A stretch of DNA of 64,000 nucleotides, taken from the NCBI GenBank assembly GCA_020186115.1, contig WSYJ01000178.1, positions 806,001 to 870,000 on the forward strand. Reading direction: 5' to 3'. This DNA comes from Histomonas meleagridis (lineage: Eukaryota; Parabasalia; Tritrichomonadida; Dientamoebidae). A program made the position numbers and the translations under genes. Every line of letters starts with the position of its first letter. Position 1 is the stretch's first letter. The notes beneath the pieces are model-generated. The model made no database searches. It was not told the origin of the DNA and worked only from the letters and a program-made list of their open reading frames with translations. Below, in pieces: positions 1 to 9,764 of the stretch.

Positions 1-1133
1 ATAATATCATTAATCTCAATTTTATCTTCTAAAAATGAAAAAATTTGATAATTATGATATTGAATACATTTTATTATGTCACTTATATTTTTGTTTTTGA
101 TTCTTTCAAAAATTTCCAACGATTTCGTTGGAAAATCAAAATTCATTTGAATTTTTTTAATCATTTCTAAATTTATAGAATTTTCTTGATTGCCTTTTTC
201 TAAATTTTCTAAATTATTTTCATAAAGATATTTAAAGATATCATTTCGATGAAACTTAATTGCTGTTTCATATGCACCTTCAAATGTTGAATGATTTTGT
301 TCACATAAATGAATAATTTCTTTATTTCCACCTGCAACTGCATATTTACCTGTATTTTTTATATCCGAACCATTCATAAGTAAATATTTAAAACATTTAA
401 TTGAACCAAAAAATGCTGCATAATCAATTAATGTAACATTTCTTTGATTAACAAATGAATATCTTTCATATATTGATGATTCAATTGCTTGATTAAAATC
501 AAAATCATTTTGTGATGATATTTCTTGAAGTTTTTCTATTTCATCTTTTCGAATTATTTTTGCAATTTCATTCGGATTTTCTCCCTCTTCAATTAATTGT
601 TTATGAAGTTTCCAATCATTTTTCGAAAGTTCGTCAAAGTGATAATAAAAATTATTGAAAAAATCAGATGATAATTTTTTTATTTCATGAATTTCTTCAT
701 CTTTTAGAAGGTGTGCAAAATAGAGCTTTTTAAAATTATATGTAAAATTTAAATTTTTTATATCATATAAATTATGTTCAATTAGTTTTTCCGTGATAAA
801 ATATGATTCATTTGTTTCAGATGTAACAATAAAGTTTATGAACATGTTGATTATATTTGAAATATTTGGATTGATTTTTTTTTCTTTGATTTCAAGAATT
901 TGCATAAATTTTAAATAAATTTCAAAATTTTTCCTATGTGAAACAAAAGAGTAATATACCATTTGGGATATCATAAAATTAAATGTATATGAAAATTCCT
1001 CATCATAAGTGTTCATTATTAATTCAACTGAAGATTCAACATTATTATCATCTAGGCTAAAAATAATTTGAACCATATTGCTTAATTTATTAAGGCATTC
1101 GAATTTAACCATCCAGTAAAAATGCTCGACCAT
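1..1133 (-). CDS. DUF3447/ankyrin-type protein, 3' end beyond window
   Basis: An open frame runs from an ATG at 1133 to the left edge, so the C-terminus lies outside the window; an in-frame TAA lies upstream of the ATG. About 377 codons are visible. It is a clear paralog of the gene at 59034-60473: both share an N-terminal helical region (QIIFSL/QIIFGL), the segment KNDWKLHKQLIEEG, and the DUF3447-type core with AAFFGSIKCFKYLL, GKYAVAGGN and IIHLCEQNHS. In trichomonads this family is very large and continues into ankyrin repeats; the ligand is unknown. An alternative start is the ATG at 1112. The protein has no signal peptide, so it is probably cytosolic. It is divergent from the kinase-like gene at 1370, sharing a short intergenic region. 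Confidence 0.8.
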   Translation of the reverse strand, partial: MVEHFYWMVKFECLNKLSNMVQIIFSLDDNNVESSVELIMNTYDEEFSYTFNFMISQMVYYSFVSHRKNFEIYLKFMQILEIKEKKINPNISNIINMFINFIVTSETNESYFITEKLIEHNLYDIKNLNFTYNFKKLYFAHLLKDEEIHEIKKLSSDFFNNFYYHFDELSKNDWKLHKQLIEEGENPNEIAKIIRKDEIEKLQEISSQNDFDFNQAIESSIYERYSFVNQRNVTLIDYAAFFGSIKCFKYLLMNGSDIKNTGKYAVAGGNKEIIHLCEQNHSTFEGAYETAIKFHRNDIFKYLYENNLENLEKGNQENSINLEMIKKIQMNFDFPTKSLEIFERIKNKNISDIIKCIQYHNYQIFSFLEDKIEINDI

Positions 1134-1218
1134 GAGTGAATAAAGTATTGAAACATAAACGTCAAATTATGACGAACATCAGAATCACATTACTTGAAAT
1201 TAAATAATAAACGGCACA

Positions 1219-1287
1219 ACGATAAATTTAACGTTCTTTCAAAAGTTGATGATCGATATCGTCGTTATCGTCAAATTTATAACGATA
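1219..1287. promoter_or_regulatory. Cluster of MYB-type core sites between divergent genes
   Basis: Within 70 bp lie AACGATA (1219-1225), TATCGTCG (1257-1264), TTATCGTC (1265-1272) and TAACGATA (1280-1287). TAACGATA and TATCGT are the Myb recognition elements described for the T. vaginalis ap65-1 promoter (established knowledge). Position between two divergent starts (1133 minus, 1370 plus) suggests a shared control region; that role is inference. Confidence 0.5.
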
Positions 1288-1369
1288 CGCCAATATAAAC
1301 TGGCATTTTTTTTTGTGAATTTTGATAGGATTGTTTTTCGTGGTTTGAATATCACTTAACATTTGAGTG

Positions 1370-1819
1370 ATGCTTGTTTCAGAAAGAAATGAGCACGAAT
1401 TCACTAAGGAAGAACAACGTCGTATCATTGATTCTCTTGACTTGTTCGAAATTTCAGAAAAAAATATACATAAAGGAAAATTCTGTATTGATAGAGGAAT
1501 CATCAAATACACAGGACAAATCGTTGCAATGAAAAGAGCCTTAACAGAAGATTCATATAAATCACTTGTTAATGAATTCAAGACGTTATGTAAATTATCA
1601 CATCCAGCAGTCCAATCATTAGTTGGTTTTTATTCCAATCCTGATTACAAAAAGGCAGTTCTTATTACCCCGTTTTATATTAATGGTACTTTACGTAACA
1701 TCATTAATTCACCTCCTTCAGAATGGAATTTACTTACAAAAACTATGATTATCTTTGGAATTGCTACTGGTTTAAAGTATCTTCATGAGAAAGGTATAAT
1801 ACATCATGATCTTAAATGA
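1370..1819 (+). CDS. Kinase-like gene, N-lobe portion (upstream of frameshift)
   Basis: 149 codons from ATG 1370 (a GTG codon precedes it). The frame encodes a protein-kinase N-lobe of TKL-like character: the ATP-site lysine is in VAMK (about residue 55), a helix-C glutamate is in NEFKTL, then comes GLKYLHEKGIIHHDLK, the start of the catalytic loop. The frame ends at TGA directly after that lysine. The next frame, open from 1806, continues with DNILID, the expected downstream part of the HRDLKPxN loop. So this is one gene broken by a -2 (or +1) shift inside the catalytic loop, or a sequencing error. HRD is HHD here. It belongs with the entry at 1806-4391. Confidence 0.7.
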   Translation: MLVSERNEHEFTKEEQRRIIDSLDLFEISEKNIHKGKFCIDRGIIKYTGQIVAMKRALTEDSYKSLVNEFKTLCKLSHPAVQSLVGFYSNPDYKKAVLITPFYINGTLRNIINSPPSEWNLLTKTMIIFGIATGLKYLHEKGIIHHDLK

Positions 1820-4391
1820 TAATATTCTCATTGATGATAACTTTCATCCAATTATTGCAGGTTTTGGTGATTCACATAAAAATCCTAAAGGAGAACTAAT
1901 GTTCACACTTCCATATATTGCACCTGAAGTTTTATCAGGAGGACAATATACACCAAAAACTGATGTATATTCATTTGGGCTTCTTGTAAATGAAATTTTT
2001 TCTGGATCTCCTCCTTATAAAGGTTTGAGTAATCAACAAATTAATGAGAACATTGCGGATGGTAATCCTCCTCAAATAGCATCTAAAATCCCGGATTTAT
2101 TCAAAAAAATATTTATGAAATGCATTAAAAAGGATCCAAGTAAAAGGACAAAATCAAAGGATATATTTAAGAAGATAAAGAATGGCCTTGATGATTTACA
2201 AGTTAATAGATCAGTTCTTGACACATATAAAAATCAATTATTGGATTCAGCATTATGTCCATTAAATAATTTTATTATTCCAACACCTTTAATTGAACTT
2301 CCTGGAAAACCACATCCAACGAATAAAGAAGGATCTTATCCAATATTATTAGATGTATTTGAGTCTGTTTTGAAAAAAGCAGGAGATAGATCAATTGTTT
2401 TGGTGATGCTCTTTGGTCCATATCAATCAGGAAAATCTACATTTCTTCGGACACTTACTGGAAACGCGGCATTTTATGCAGGTAAGGGTATAAAAAGTCA
2501 AACACAAGGAATTTTAATTGATGGTCCATATATTGTTTCTGATTTAATTAATAGGCTTGATGATAATTATTGTCAACTAAAAGAGAAATGTAATTCACTT
2601 GATATTGATAAGGATACGGCAATGTTTTTCATTGATTCACAAGGTATTGGCGATGAAGATTATGAATTAAATCTTAAACCAGTATTGGATAAAGTTAATT
2701 CAGTATTTACATCAATAACAACAATATGTCTTACTGTATCTAATTTCAATGATAAAGTTGATGATATGAAAACAATATTAACAACAATTCGTCGTGCACA
2801 ACTTTCTTCATCTTTTCCATTATCAAAAGTTTATTTTCTTGTGAAAAAATATCAAGACCTAAATAATGTTTTGCATTTAATGGATCCTGAAGAATATAAA
2901 GTAAATATTTCTGGATTTACAAAATTATGGTGGAATGAGCATAATATTGCAAAAAACCTTTATAGGCCAGATTCATTAATGCCATTGCCACTCGGAGATG
3001 TTGAACATAATTATCCTGGTTATGTTAATACAGTGTACCAAAGTTTATATTATATTTTAAGTTCCATACCTAAAGTAAAATTTGAATCCGACCAATACAT
3101 ACAAGCACTGAAATATAGTTCTTATCCATTATTTGATCCATACTTTATGAACTTTATGAATCTTGTTTTGAGATTTGAAAATGAAAAAATACCAAATACA
3201 CTTGACTCATCTCTTAGATATTGTTGTTCATGTTGTATGCTTCTTAATACAATGATCACAGCAGAAATAAATTCTATTTCTAAATTTGATGATCTAAAAG
3301 AAAAAAGAGAGAATTTAGAAGGATTAATTAATATTAATACAAATATTGTATTGCCATATATTTTAGGGAGTGAAGAAATACCATTCGTTGACTTTAACCA
3401 GTATGTATGCGAAATTAAAAGTGATGTCCGTTCATATTTTTATGCAAATAAGGCAAAATCTCAAAGCACAACATTTAACCAAATTATAAAATTTTATGCT
3501 GATGTCTGGAGTGATATTGCAATAAATGCATACAAGCCAATAAACAAAGTAATTGGATATATTCCGGTTATCAGAACAATTGCAAATGTTTATTATAATG
3601 GTGTAATAATTTTAGGAAAGAGTATACTATCGTTGTTTTATGAAGGAAATAAAACACATGAATATGATTCCACAACAACCTTATATCCTTATATTTGGGA
3701 AAGAGACATTAGAGAAAGAAAATTTAGTGTAATTGATATGGGTCAAATTACAAAAAGATTGGTTAAAAGTGATCAACCATTATATGTATTTTATGATCAA
3801 CCGAATCATGATTCAACACTTCTTTTTCAATCTTTAACAGGTATAAAACTTGATGCAAAAGATGATAAATATATAATACTTCATGATAATGTTACTTTAT
3901 CAAAAGTGATAACAAGATTTGAACGCTATTCCAAAAAACGAACATCTACACTTCCTTCACAAATAAATTTCATCTATGCTAAAGGCATTAATGAAGAAGA
4001 ACTTCGCAAGATCGAATCTACACAAGGAGTAAACACAATTTTTATTACGTCCTTTAAAGAAGGTGAGCGTTTAACAGTCTTACCGAAAAATGTACAAATG
4101 TTAAATGCTTTTATATTATCAGATAATTATTTTCATTGGGGCGTATATAAATTATTTTATAAGAAGGAAATGTGGCGCGTAAATAACTATTATAATGGAA
4201 TCAATAGAAAATCTGTTAAATTTTTGCCAATTTATGCATCTGATTATCAATTTGATAAACATGGACCTCGATGCGTTACATCAATTAAATACGGGTGCAG
4301 ATATATACTCAAGGATCCCAACTTAGTCTTGAAAAGTGATGAAATCAGAGAATTTGAAACAAGTACACTGGATTATGAGCCAAATAAATAA
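1806..4391 (+). CDS. Pseudokinase C-lobe fused to a GBP/dynamin-like GTPase
   Basis: 861 codons, the continuation of the frame-shifted gene above. Residues 1-130 are a kinase C-lobe: the DFG position reads GFG (residues 19-21), so the Mg-binding Asp is missing, while YIAPEVLSGG (APE) and TDVYSFGLLVNEIFSG are intact. After a linker comes a P-loop, GPYQSGKS (about 203-210), and a DxxG-like FIDSQGIGD (about 275-283), with FLVKKYQDL as a possible G4 region; together these suggest a large GTPase of the GBP/atlastin/dynamin type. A hydrophobic stretch near residues 580-615 could touch membrane. The last 250 residues are unrecognised. The kinase part is probably catalytically dead, a scaffold or regulator of the GTPase (inference). 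The ATG at 1806 is unlikely to be a true start. Confidence 0.7.
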   Translation: MILNDNILIDDNFHPIIAGFGDSHKNPKGELMFTLPYIAPEVLSGGQYTPKTDVYSFGLLVNEIFSGSPPYKGLSNQQINENIADGNPPQIASKIPDLFKKIFMKCIKKDPSKRTKSKDIFKKIKNGLDDLQVNRSVLDTYKNQLLDSALCPLNNFIIPTPLIELPGKPHPTNKEGSYPILLDVFESVLKKAGDRSIVLVMLFGPYQSGKSTFLRTLTGNAAFYAGKGIKSQTQGILIDGPYIVSDLINRLDDNYCQLKEKCNSLDIDKDTAMFFIDSQGIGDEDYELNLKPVLDKVNSVFTSITTICLTVSNFNDKVDDMKTILTTIRRAQLSSSFPLSKVYFLVKKYQDLNNVLHLMDPEEYKVNISGFTKLWWNEHNIAKNLYRPDSLMPLPLGDVEHNYPGYVNTVYQSLYYILSSIPKVKFESDQYIQALKYSSYPLFDPYFMNFMNLVLRFENEKIPNTLDSSLRYCCSCCMLLNTMITAEINSISKFDDLKEKRENLEGLININTNIVLPYILGSEEIPFVDFNQYVCEIKSDVRSYFYANKAKSQSTTFNQIIKFYADVWSDIAINAYKPINKVIGYIPVIRTIANVYYNGVIILGKSILSLFYEGNKTHEYDSTTTLYPYIWERDIRERKFSVIDMGQITKRLVKSDQPLYVFYDQPNHDSTLLFQSLTGIKLDAKDDKYIILHDNVTLSKVITRFERYSKKRTSTLPSQINFIYAKGINEEELRKIESTQGVNTIFITSFKEGERLTVLPKNVQMLNAFILSDNYFHWGVYKLFYKKEMWRVNNYYNGINRKSVKFLPIYASDYQFDKHGPRCVTSIKYGCRYILKDPNLVLKSDEIREFETSTLDYEPNK

Positions 4392-4929
4392 AATGATTTT
4401 TTTTTTATTTTTTACATTTTTTTTTTAATTGCACTTATTTCCACATTTAAGTATTTTGTTCCCAATATTTTTAAATTACTAATTGAAAAAGAAGGAATTG
4501 ATATAAATGCTAATAATATTATTTGATTTTATTCAAAGCTTATTTTAGAAATTTCATGTTTTATAGAAATATTTGGTATTTATTTGAATCGTTTTATACA
4601 GCATCTTTTTATGGACATGATGAAATTGATAAATTATTAATTGAACTAAAAGGTATTTAATGTTAATGCTTATTTATATTATATAATGTTTCGTTCATAA
4701 ATTTGATAAAATTTAGAATTTCATTTCATTCAGTCAAATGATTACATTAATTTTTTTTTATATATAGTTCATTATATATTTCTGTGTTTTTTAAAGAATT
4801 TTAGGTGGTAATGAAAGTGTTTTTGGAATTTCATATGTAATTAAATTGATAATTTTTTCTTTTATTTCTATCACATTTACAATTCCTTTATATAAGCCAA
4901 TAGCCAAAAATCATATTAATAATATTTAT
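4392..4929. other. Intergenic A/T-rich stretch with ankyrin debris
   Basis: Separates the kinase-GTPase gene from the importin stop codon at 4930. It holds the ankyrin remnant annotated at 4471-4660; the remaining DNA is poly(T/A)-rich and I see no other feature. Confidence 0.6.
4471..4660 (+). pseudogene. Ankyrin-repeat remnant, broken
   Basis: Two ankyrin-repeat pieces are readable but lie in different frames with stops between them: KLLIEKEGIDINAN, then NIWYLFESFYTASFYGHDEI followed by DKLLIELKGI and a stop. They match the repeats of the gene at 59034-60473, including the unusual NIW..LF insert before the TAL-type motif. No start or long frame survives, so this is a decayed copy. Confidence 0.6.
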
Positions 4930-7900
4930 TTAAAAAGAAGACATTCTCTGTTGAAATCTATTTATCGATGCTTGATCACCTATAAATTCACCAATGACTT
5001 CGGGGCACCCCTGTATCGTTTCTTTTACAAATTGAATCATTTGTCTTAACGTCTGCTCGTTCAATTTGAATGATCCCAAAACTTTTTCTTTGTAAGCCAA
5101 CGTTTGAACGAATACTCGTAAAAATTCCTTCAAGAAAACCTTCGCGATATCAGGTATATTCTGTATTAACATCAATAAAGATTGATAAATATGTTGAGCC
5201 TCCATTTCATCACCTTTAACAGGTAATAATGTCAACATTTTTGGTAAATATTTATTGAAGTCGAAATTTTGTGGGAATTTTAACATCAAAGAACATAACA
5301 ATGATATAACGTCAGTCATTGTTGCCCAATAATGAAGTTGACCAGAATTCTCTTGTTCGAATAATAATATATCAACTTTCTGGAGTATTTCCGGTATTTT
5401 TTGTAACATTAAGTTTGGCTCGTTGTCAATTACTTCACGTATAGCTATAATTGGCTCAGGTATTACAGTGAAGTTACAAATTGATATATTATCTATAAAT
5501 GCTTTTAGAATGAATTTCTTTTGTAATGATGGTATGTTATTTAAGAAATTAATATAATATTGCCGTAAAACTCCAATATATTGCGATAATTCGAATTCAC
5601 TTTCAACATGTTTCCGATGATCTAAAAATTCATTAATCGGAAATATGTTCGGAATTTTCGTTGCAATTGTAGCAAAGAATCGATATATTTGCATCGATAA
5701 AGTTAAAAATGCTTTTTCCGAATTATCAGTTTCTTCATTTTGACATTCCAATTTATTATTTAATCCGATTTTCCCATATTTAATTGATTCCATTATTAAG
5801 TCATCAGGTAAATTATATCCGTTCTCTAAAAATCGACTAAAAACTTTAAAACATGTCGAAACATTTATAGCACCATCTTCTTCATCGAAATGTTTTAATA
5901 TGATTGTGAAAAATTGCGTTGCATTAATTTGTGGATATAAAAGATGTATATAAGTTGCAGCTAATGTCGAAGCTACAACTAAATCTTCAGTGATTGAATC
6001 CATATAAACATAACAAAACGAAAGCCATTGTGTAGGATCTGAAGGTATTAAACAATGACAACGCTTAAAGATATTTTTCATTAATAAAAATGTATTAATC
6101 ATTGAATTAATTTGACTTTGATTTCCTGCAAATAACATTTCCATTTCTTCATCATCTTCATCATCATTTTCATTTTCTTCATTATTATTATTATTAGTAT
6201 TTTCATCTTGTGTAATTTCTTCAGTAATAATTGATGTTATAAGTGTTTGAATTGGAACAGAAAAAGTTTCTATTTCGGGTATATCACGTGTTAATATATT
6301 CGATAATGAACTCATTACTGATGATCGAATATCATAATCATTCGTTTGACAAGATTGTAATAATAATTGCATCGACGGGATAAATATTTCATTGATATTA
6401 TCTGAAAATCGGATAATGTTTGATAACGCTTCAATCGCATTAGCTTTTAATATTGGATCTTGTTCTTCTGGTATTGATGCTGCTTGGAATATGATTGGTA
6501 ATAATTGTTGGATATAAGGTGTAATATCTTCACCAGAAGAAAATATTAAATATGAAATAACATCAAAGATTAATGGTAAGTTAAATTGTACTTGATATAA
6601 TCGTGATAATACTGATATACATGGCTCAATTAAATTTATTGGAATGTCACAACACATTAATAACTTCTTTAATGATTGTAACGCCATTCGTAAGATATCA
6701 ACATTATCAATGGTTAATACATTAATTAATAAGCCAATAAATTGACTCCCAATATCACTTTGTCCTTCTTCTAAAAGTTTCGCTAATTCGCCAATAATAT
6801 CAATCGATACTTCTTTGGCACAAATGTGATCGATTTGGAATACAAGAAGAATAAATCTGGAGATTTCAGATATATGTTTTAATATCGATTCACTTGTGGT
6901 TGAGATAATACGTGATAATGCCATCGCTGATATAATCGCTTCTTGTGGTGAATTCGTTGATAATTTGGATAATAATTGATTCAGAAATATTCGAGATTTA
7001 ACTTTAGTGGATAATTTCTCAAGAGCTACAAGTATGTACATTGAGTTTTCATTGTCTTTATAACTACCATCAACAAATAATTGTGATGCAATAAGTAATG
7101 TTTGCTCGATGATTTGTGGAATTTGTGGTATAAGTTCTTGCCCATGTGCTGATATTAAATCAATAATTGGTCCATACGCATAAATTGGATTAAGTGGTAC
7201 ATTCGCATATAAGATTTCAAGAATTGCATTGGTGGGAATTGGAAATTGAGATTTGTCCATCGCAAAACATACTTTTTCGGCAATTTGAATAATGAACCGT
7301 TCATCTCCTTGTAAAAAAGATTGCGAAAAGATTTGTAACATGGTTTGAAACGGAGGAAGAAGAAGATTTAATCCTTCACTTTCAAGTCCATCAGTGGATA
7401 AAAGAACAGAACAAAAGCCACAAGCTGTGGAGAGAAGGTTTTGATCAGAAATGGTATAAGCATTCATTATGAGTGATACAAAAAATGGAAGATTAGAAGA
7501 TATAGTATTAGGAGCTAAATGTGGTGCAATGTGGCTAAGACTATATAGAGCAAATTCAATAGAATTTATTTGTTTGTCATCAGATATTAATTTGGTAATC
7601 ATTTCAAAAAATTGGGGCCATCTTTCTGCTTCAGTTCGAAATATTGGACGACATGAATAAACTAAGCGATGACGGATTAAAGGGATTGTTTCTTTAAAAA
7701 ATAAATTTAATATGTTGGACTTGATTGGTTCAAGAAATTGTGACTTAGAAAGTTCTTTTTTCCAATTGATTTTAAGGGATTTCCCTAATTCAATAGCTGC
7801 AAAATGTCGAAGTGTATCATTTGCTTCATTGTTGAGTAAATCAATTATTGTTAATGTTGATTGTGGATCATTATAATAATTTAAAATAATATTAAGTATT

Positions 7901-7971
7901 GCATCTCTATCAGCTTGACTTGTGTCTGGCGCTAATGATTTTATATAAAGATCTCTAAGATTTTCAGCCAT
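4930..7971 (-). CDS. Importin beta family karyopherin (importin-4/5-like)
   Basis: 1013 residues, the length of a full karyopherin. Imports cargo, probably ribosomal proteins and histones, through nuclear pores with Ran-GTP (family knowledge). The sequence is helical HEAT-type throughout. The N-terminus (residues 1-70) has the importin-beta N-terminal pattern with DPQSTLTIIDLL, NDTLRHFAAIELGKSL and W. A typical acidic, Asn/Glu/Asp-rich loop with DDEDDEEME lies at about residues 590-615, as in Kap123/Kap121-type importins. ATG 7971 (MAENLRDLY) is the natural start. The stop is followed by A, giving TAAA. Assignment between importin-4 and importin-5 is not certain. Confidence 0.85.
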   Translation of the reverse strand: MAENLRDLYIKSLAPDTSQADRDAILNIILNYYNDPQSTLTIIDLLNNEANDTLRHFAAIELGKSLKINWKKELSKSQFLEPIKSNILNLFFKETIPLIRHRLVYSCRPIFRTEAERWPQFFEMITKLISDDKQINSIEFALYSLSHIAPHLAPNTISSNLPFFVSLIMNAYTISDQNLLSTACGFCSVLLSTDGLESEGLNLLLPPFQTMLQIFSQSFLQGDERFIIQIAEKVCFAMDKSQFPIPTNAILEILYANVPLNPIYAYGPIIDLISAHGQELIPQIPQIIEQTLLIASQLFVDGSYKDNENSMYILVALEKLSTKVKSRIFLNQLLSKLSTNSPQEAIISAMALSRIISTTSESILKHISEISRFILLVFQIDHICAKEVSIDIIGELAKLLEEGQSDIGSQFIGLLINVLTIDNVDILRMALQSLKKLLMCCDIPINLIEPCISVLSRLYQVQFNLPLIFDVISYLIFSSGEDITPYIQQLLPIIFQAASIPEEQDPILKANAIEALSNIIRFSDNINEIFIPSMQLLLQSCQTNDYDIRSSVMSSLSNILTRDIPEIETFSVPIQTLITSIITEEITQDENTNNNNNEENENDDEDDEEMEMLFAGNQSQINSMINTFLLMKNIFKRCHCLIPSDPTQWLSFCYVYMDSITEDLVVASTLAATYIHLLYPQINATQFFTIILKHFDEEDGAINVSTCFKVFSRFLENGYNLPDDLIMESIKYGKIGLNNKLECQNEETDNSEKAFLTLSMQIYRFFATIATKIPNIFPINEFLDHRKHVESEFELSQYIGVLRQYYINFLNNIPSLQKKFILKAFIDNISICNFTVIPEPIIAIREVIDNEPNLMLQKIPEILQKVDILLFEQENSGQLHYWATMTDVISLLCSLMLKFPQNFDFNKYLPKMLTLLPVKGDEMEAQHIYQSLLMLIQNIPDIAKVFLKEFLRVFVQTLAYKEKVLGSFKLNEQTLRQMIQFVKETIQGCPEVIGEFIGDQASINRFQQRMSSF

Positions 7972-8250
7972 TTTCTTTGGTCATTAAATTCTGTGTTCAT
8001 TGAATTCAGTGTAAAGTATTCAACATATTTCACTTCATTTTTTGATTTGGTTCACTTTTTGATTCATCCACTTTTATTTTAACAATATTCAACTTATTCA
8101 CTGCAAATATTACTACGAAAATGAATTTTTTCTATTGAAAGAAAGAAATTTAGTAAATTATTATTAATCGAAATCACAAAATAAGAAATTTTAAGAATTC
8201 TTTATTAATAAACATTTGTTGATCATGTTTAAAACATTAGAGCATTTTTC

Positions 8251-9477
8251 TTAGTTCAAGCTCCAAATTGTTTTATCTAATCCATTCATCCAATTACCAC
8301 TTATTTTCTGTTTTGGTTGTGCTTTACACGTTTCGACTGTTTCCCTTAAGTTAAATGATCCGAAGTCTGCAGGTATCCTTCTTTGACCGAGTGTTTTTGC
8401 AGCTTCAGCGATTGCTGGCACAGAACTATTTCGCAGTGCTCTTACTTCCCATAAAGTCTGTGGTTTACAATCTTCTAATTTCCCATCGACATCAGATACA
8501 GGCGCATCGATTGGTTCTAAAAGTGCTTCAACACATTCATGTGCACGAACCAAATATTGTAATAATCCTAAAATATCTAATTGAGTATTAACTGGAACCC
8601 TTAAAAGCATTCGTGATAATTTAACAGCAAATGCTGTAGGTATTCCGGTTTGAAGTGTTTTAGAAGATAAAACACGTGATAACATATCAAAAAATTTGGC
8701 ACTTTTCGGTGACGATAGGGATTCGGGTGAAATGGAATTGAACGCGATCGAATAGAACTCGGGAACATCGACTGCACGGTCGATCGAGACTTCAACAAGA
8801 TAAGGAGTGGAAAGAGATGCAATTGTGGGGCCTCTGTTGACGTTTTCATGGAGAAAATCAAATGTGATAAGAGGATCATCAACTCGTGAGAGAACATTAT
8901 CAAAACCTTCAATAAGGATGTGGAGCTCATCGTCTGTGAGATCGGGAAGTTTAATAAAATTCTTGAAAAGATCTGAGAAAAATGAAGATGGATGTGGATT
9001 TGGAAATCCTGTGGAAATAACACGAAGTGCAATTTTGCGTTTTTCAATTATGTTTTCTGAAAGTTTCTGGTAAACACAGTTTTGGAAATTTGCTAAACTA
9101 AGAACAGAAGGATCTGTAATTAAATCAGATTCAATAAAAATATAAGCACATGCTGAATTTAAATTTGCGCCTTCTATGAGTAGATTTGATATTGCTTGTG
9201 CTACTGTTTCATTAATAGGAAATGCAGTTGAGTTAAGATAATTACAAAATGCTAAATACTTGCCATCAATAAATGAATAAACTTGACGTTGTATTGGGGT
9301 TGGATATTTTTTGTGACTTGCAAAAGGAAGCATACCTGTTTGAAGATGACGAATAAAAAAAGATGACAATTCAGATACTGCATCATCAAATTCTGCACCA
9401 TTAGATGTTACAATAGAAACAATTTGGTCTAAATTTCGAATTCCTTCATCTGTTGCTAAAGCACCAACGATCGACAT
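8251..9477 (-). CDS. CBF/NOC4-like protein (tentative)
   Basis: 408 residues from ATG 9477 (MSIVGALATDEG); the frame extends seven codons further upstream only through a TTG. The protein is helical. The C-terminal part, with a TLWEVRAL motif followed by VPAIAEAAK, resembles the conserved C-terminal 'SSLWEL..H..P.V...AK' segment of NOC4/CBF-Mak21 family ribosome-biogenesis factors. Typical NOC4 is about 510-550 residues, so this copy would be short. If correct it acts in the nucleolus in 40S subunit maturation. Other helical-repeat families are possible; the call rests on one motif. It lies upstream of and co-directional with importin, separated by about 280 bp of A/T-rich DNA. Confidence 0.4.
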   Translation of the reverse strand: MSIVGALATDEGIRNLDQIVSIVTSNGAEFDDAVSELSSFFIRHLQTGMLPFASHKKYPTPIQRQVYSFIDGKYLAFCNYLNSTAFPINETVAQAISNLLIEGANLNSACAYIFIESDLITDPSVLSLANFQNCVYQKLSENIIEKRKIALRVISTGFPNPHPSSFFSDLFKNFIKLPDLTDDELHILIEGFDNVLSRVDDPLITFDFLHENVNRGPTIASLSTPYLVEVSIDRAVDVPEFYSIAFNSISPESLSSPKSAKFFDMLSRVLSSKTLQTGIPTAFAVKLSRMLLRVPVNTQLDILGLLQYLVRAHECVEALLEPIDAPVSDVDGKLEDCKPQTLWEVRALRNSSVPAIAEAAKTLGQRRIPADFGSFNLRETVETCKAQPKQKISGNWMNGLDKTIWSLN

Positions 9478-9764
9478 TTTTGTGGTCGGCAGGAACAAAC
9501 GTTCTCCATATCCATTTTCTTAATTTTTTCACAGATCCCGTTCAGTTCTATCTTGAATGAGAATAAAAATTTTGATTTGTAGTTACTGATTCTTCTAATT
9601 ATTTGCTTTTGACAACATATTATTATTTACTAATTTTTCATTATATATCTGGTATTATGAAATGAATTCCCTTTTTTGTTGTTGTAAACATTTAGTAAAC
9701 ATAACATACTTCTCACAATTTTTTTAAAAAATCACAATTAAAATATTTCAAATTAGCATCTGGT

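Noticed and set aside
8601-9073. Long alternate frames inside the CBF/NOC4-like gene
   Set aside because: Shadow frames of a clearly coding region; Ser/His-rich translations with no family resemblance.
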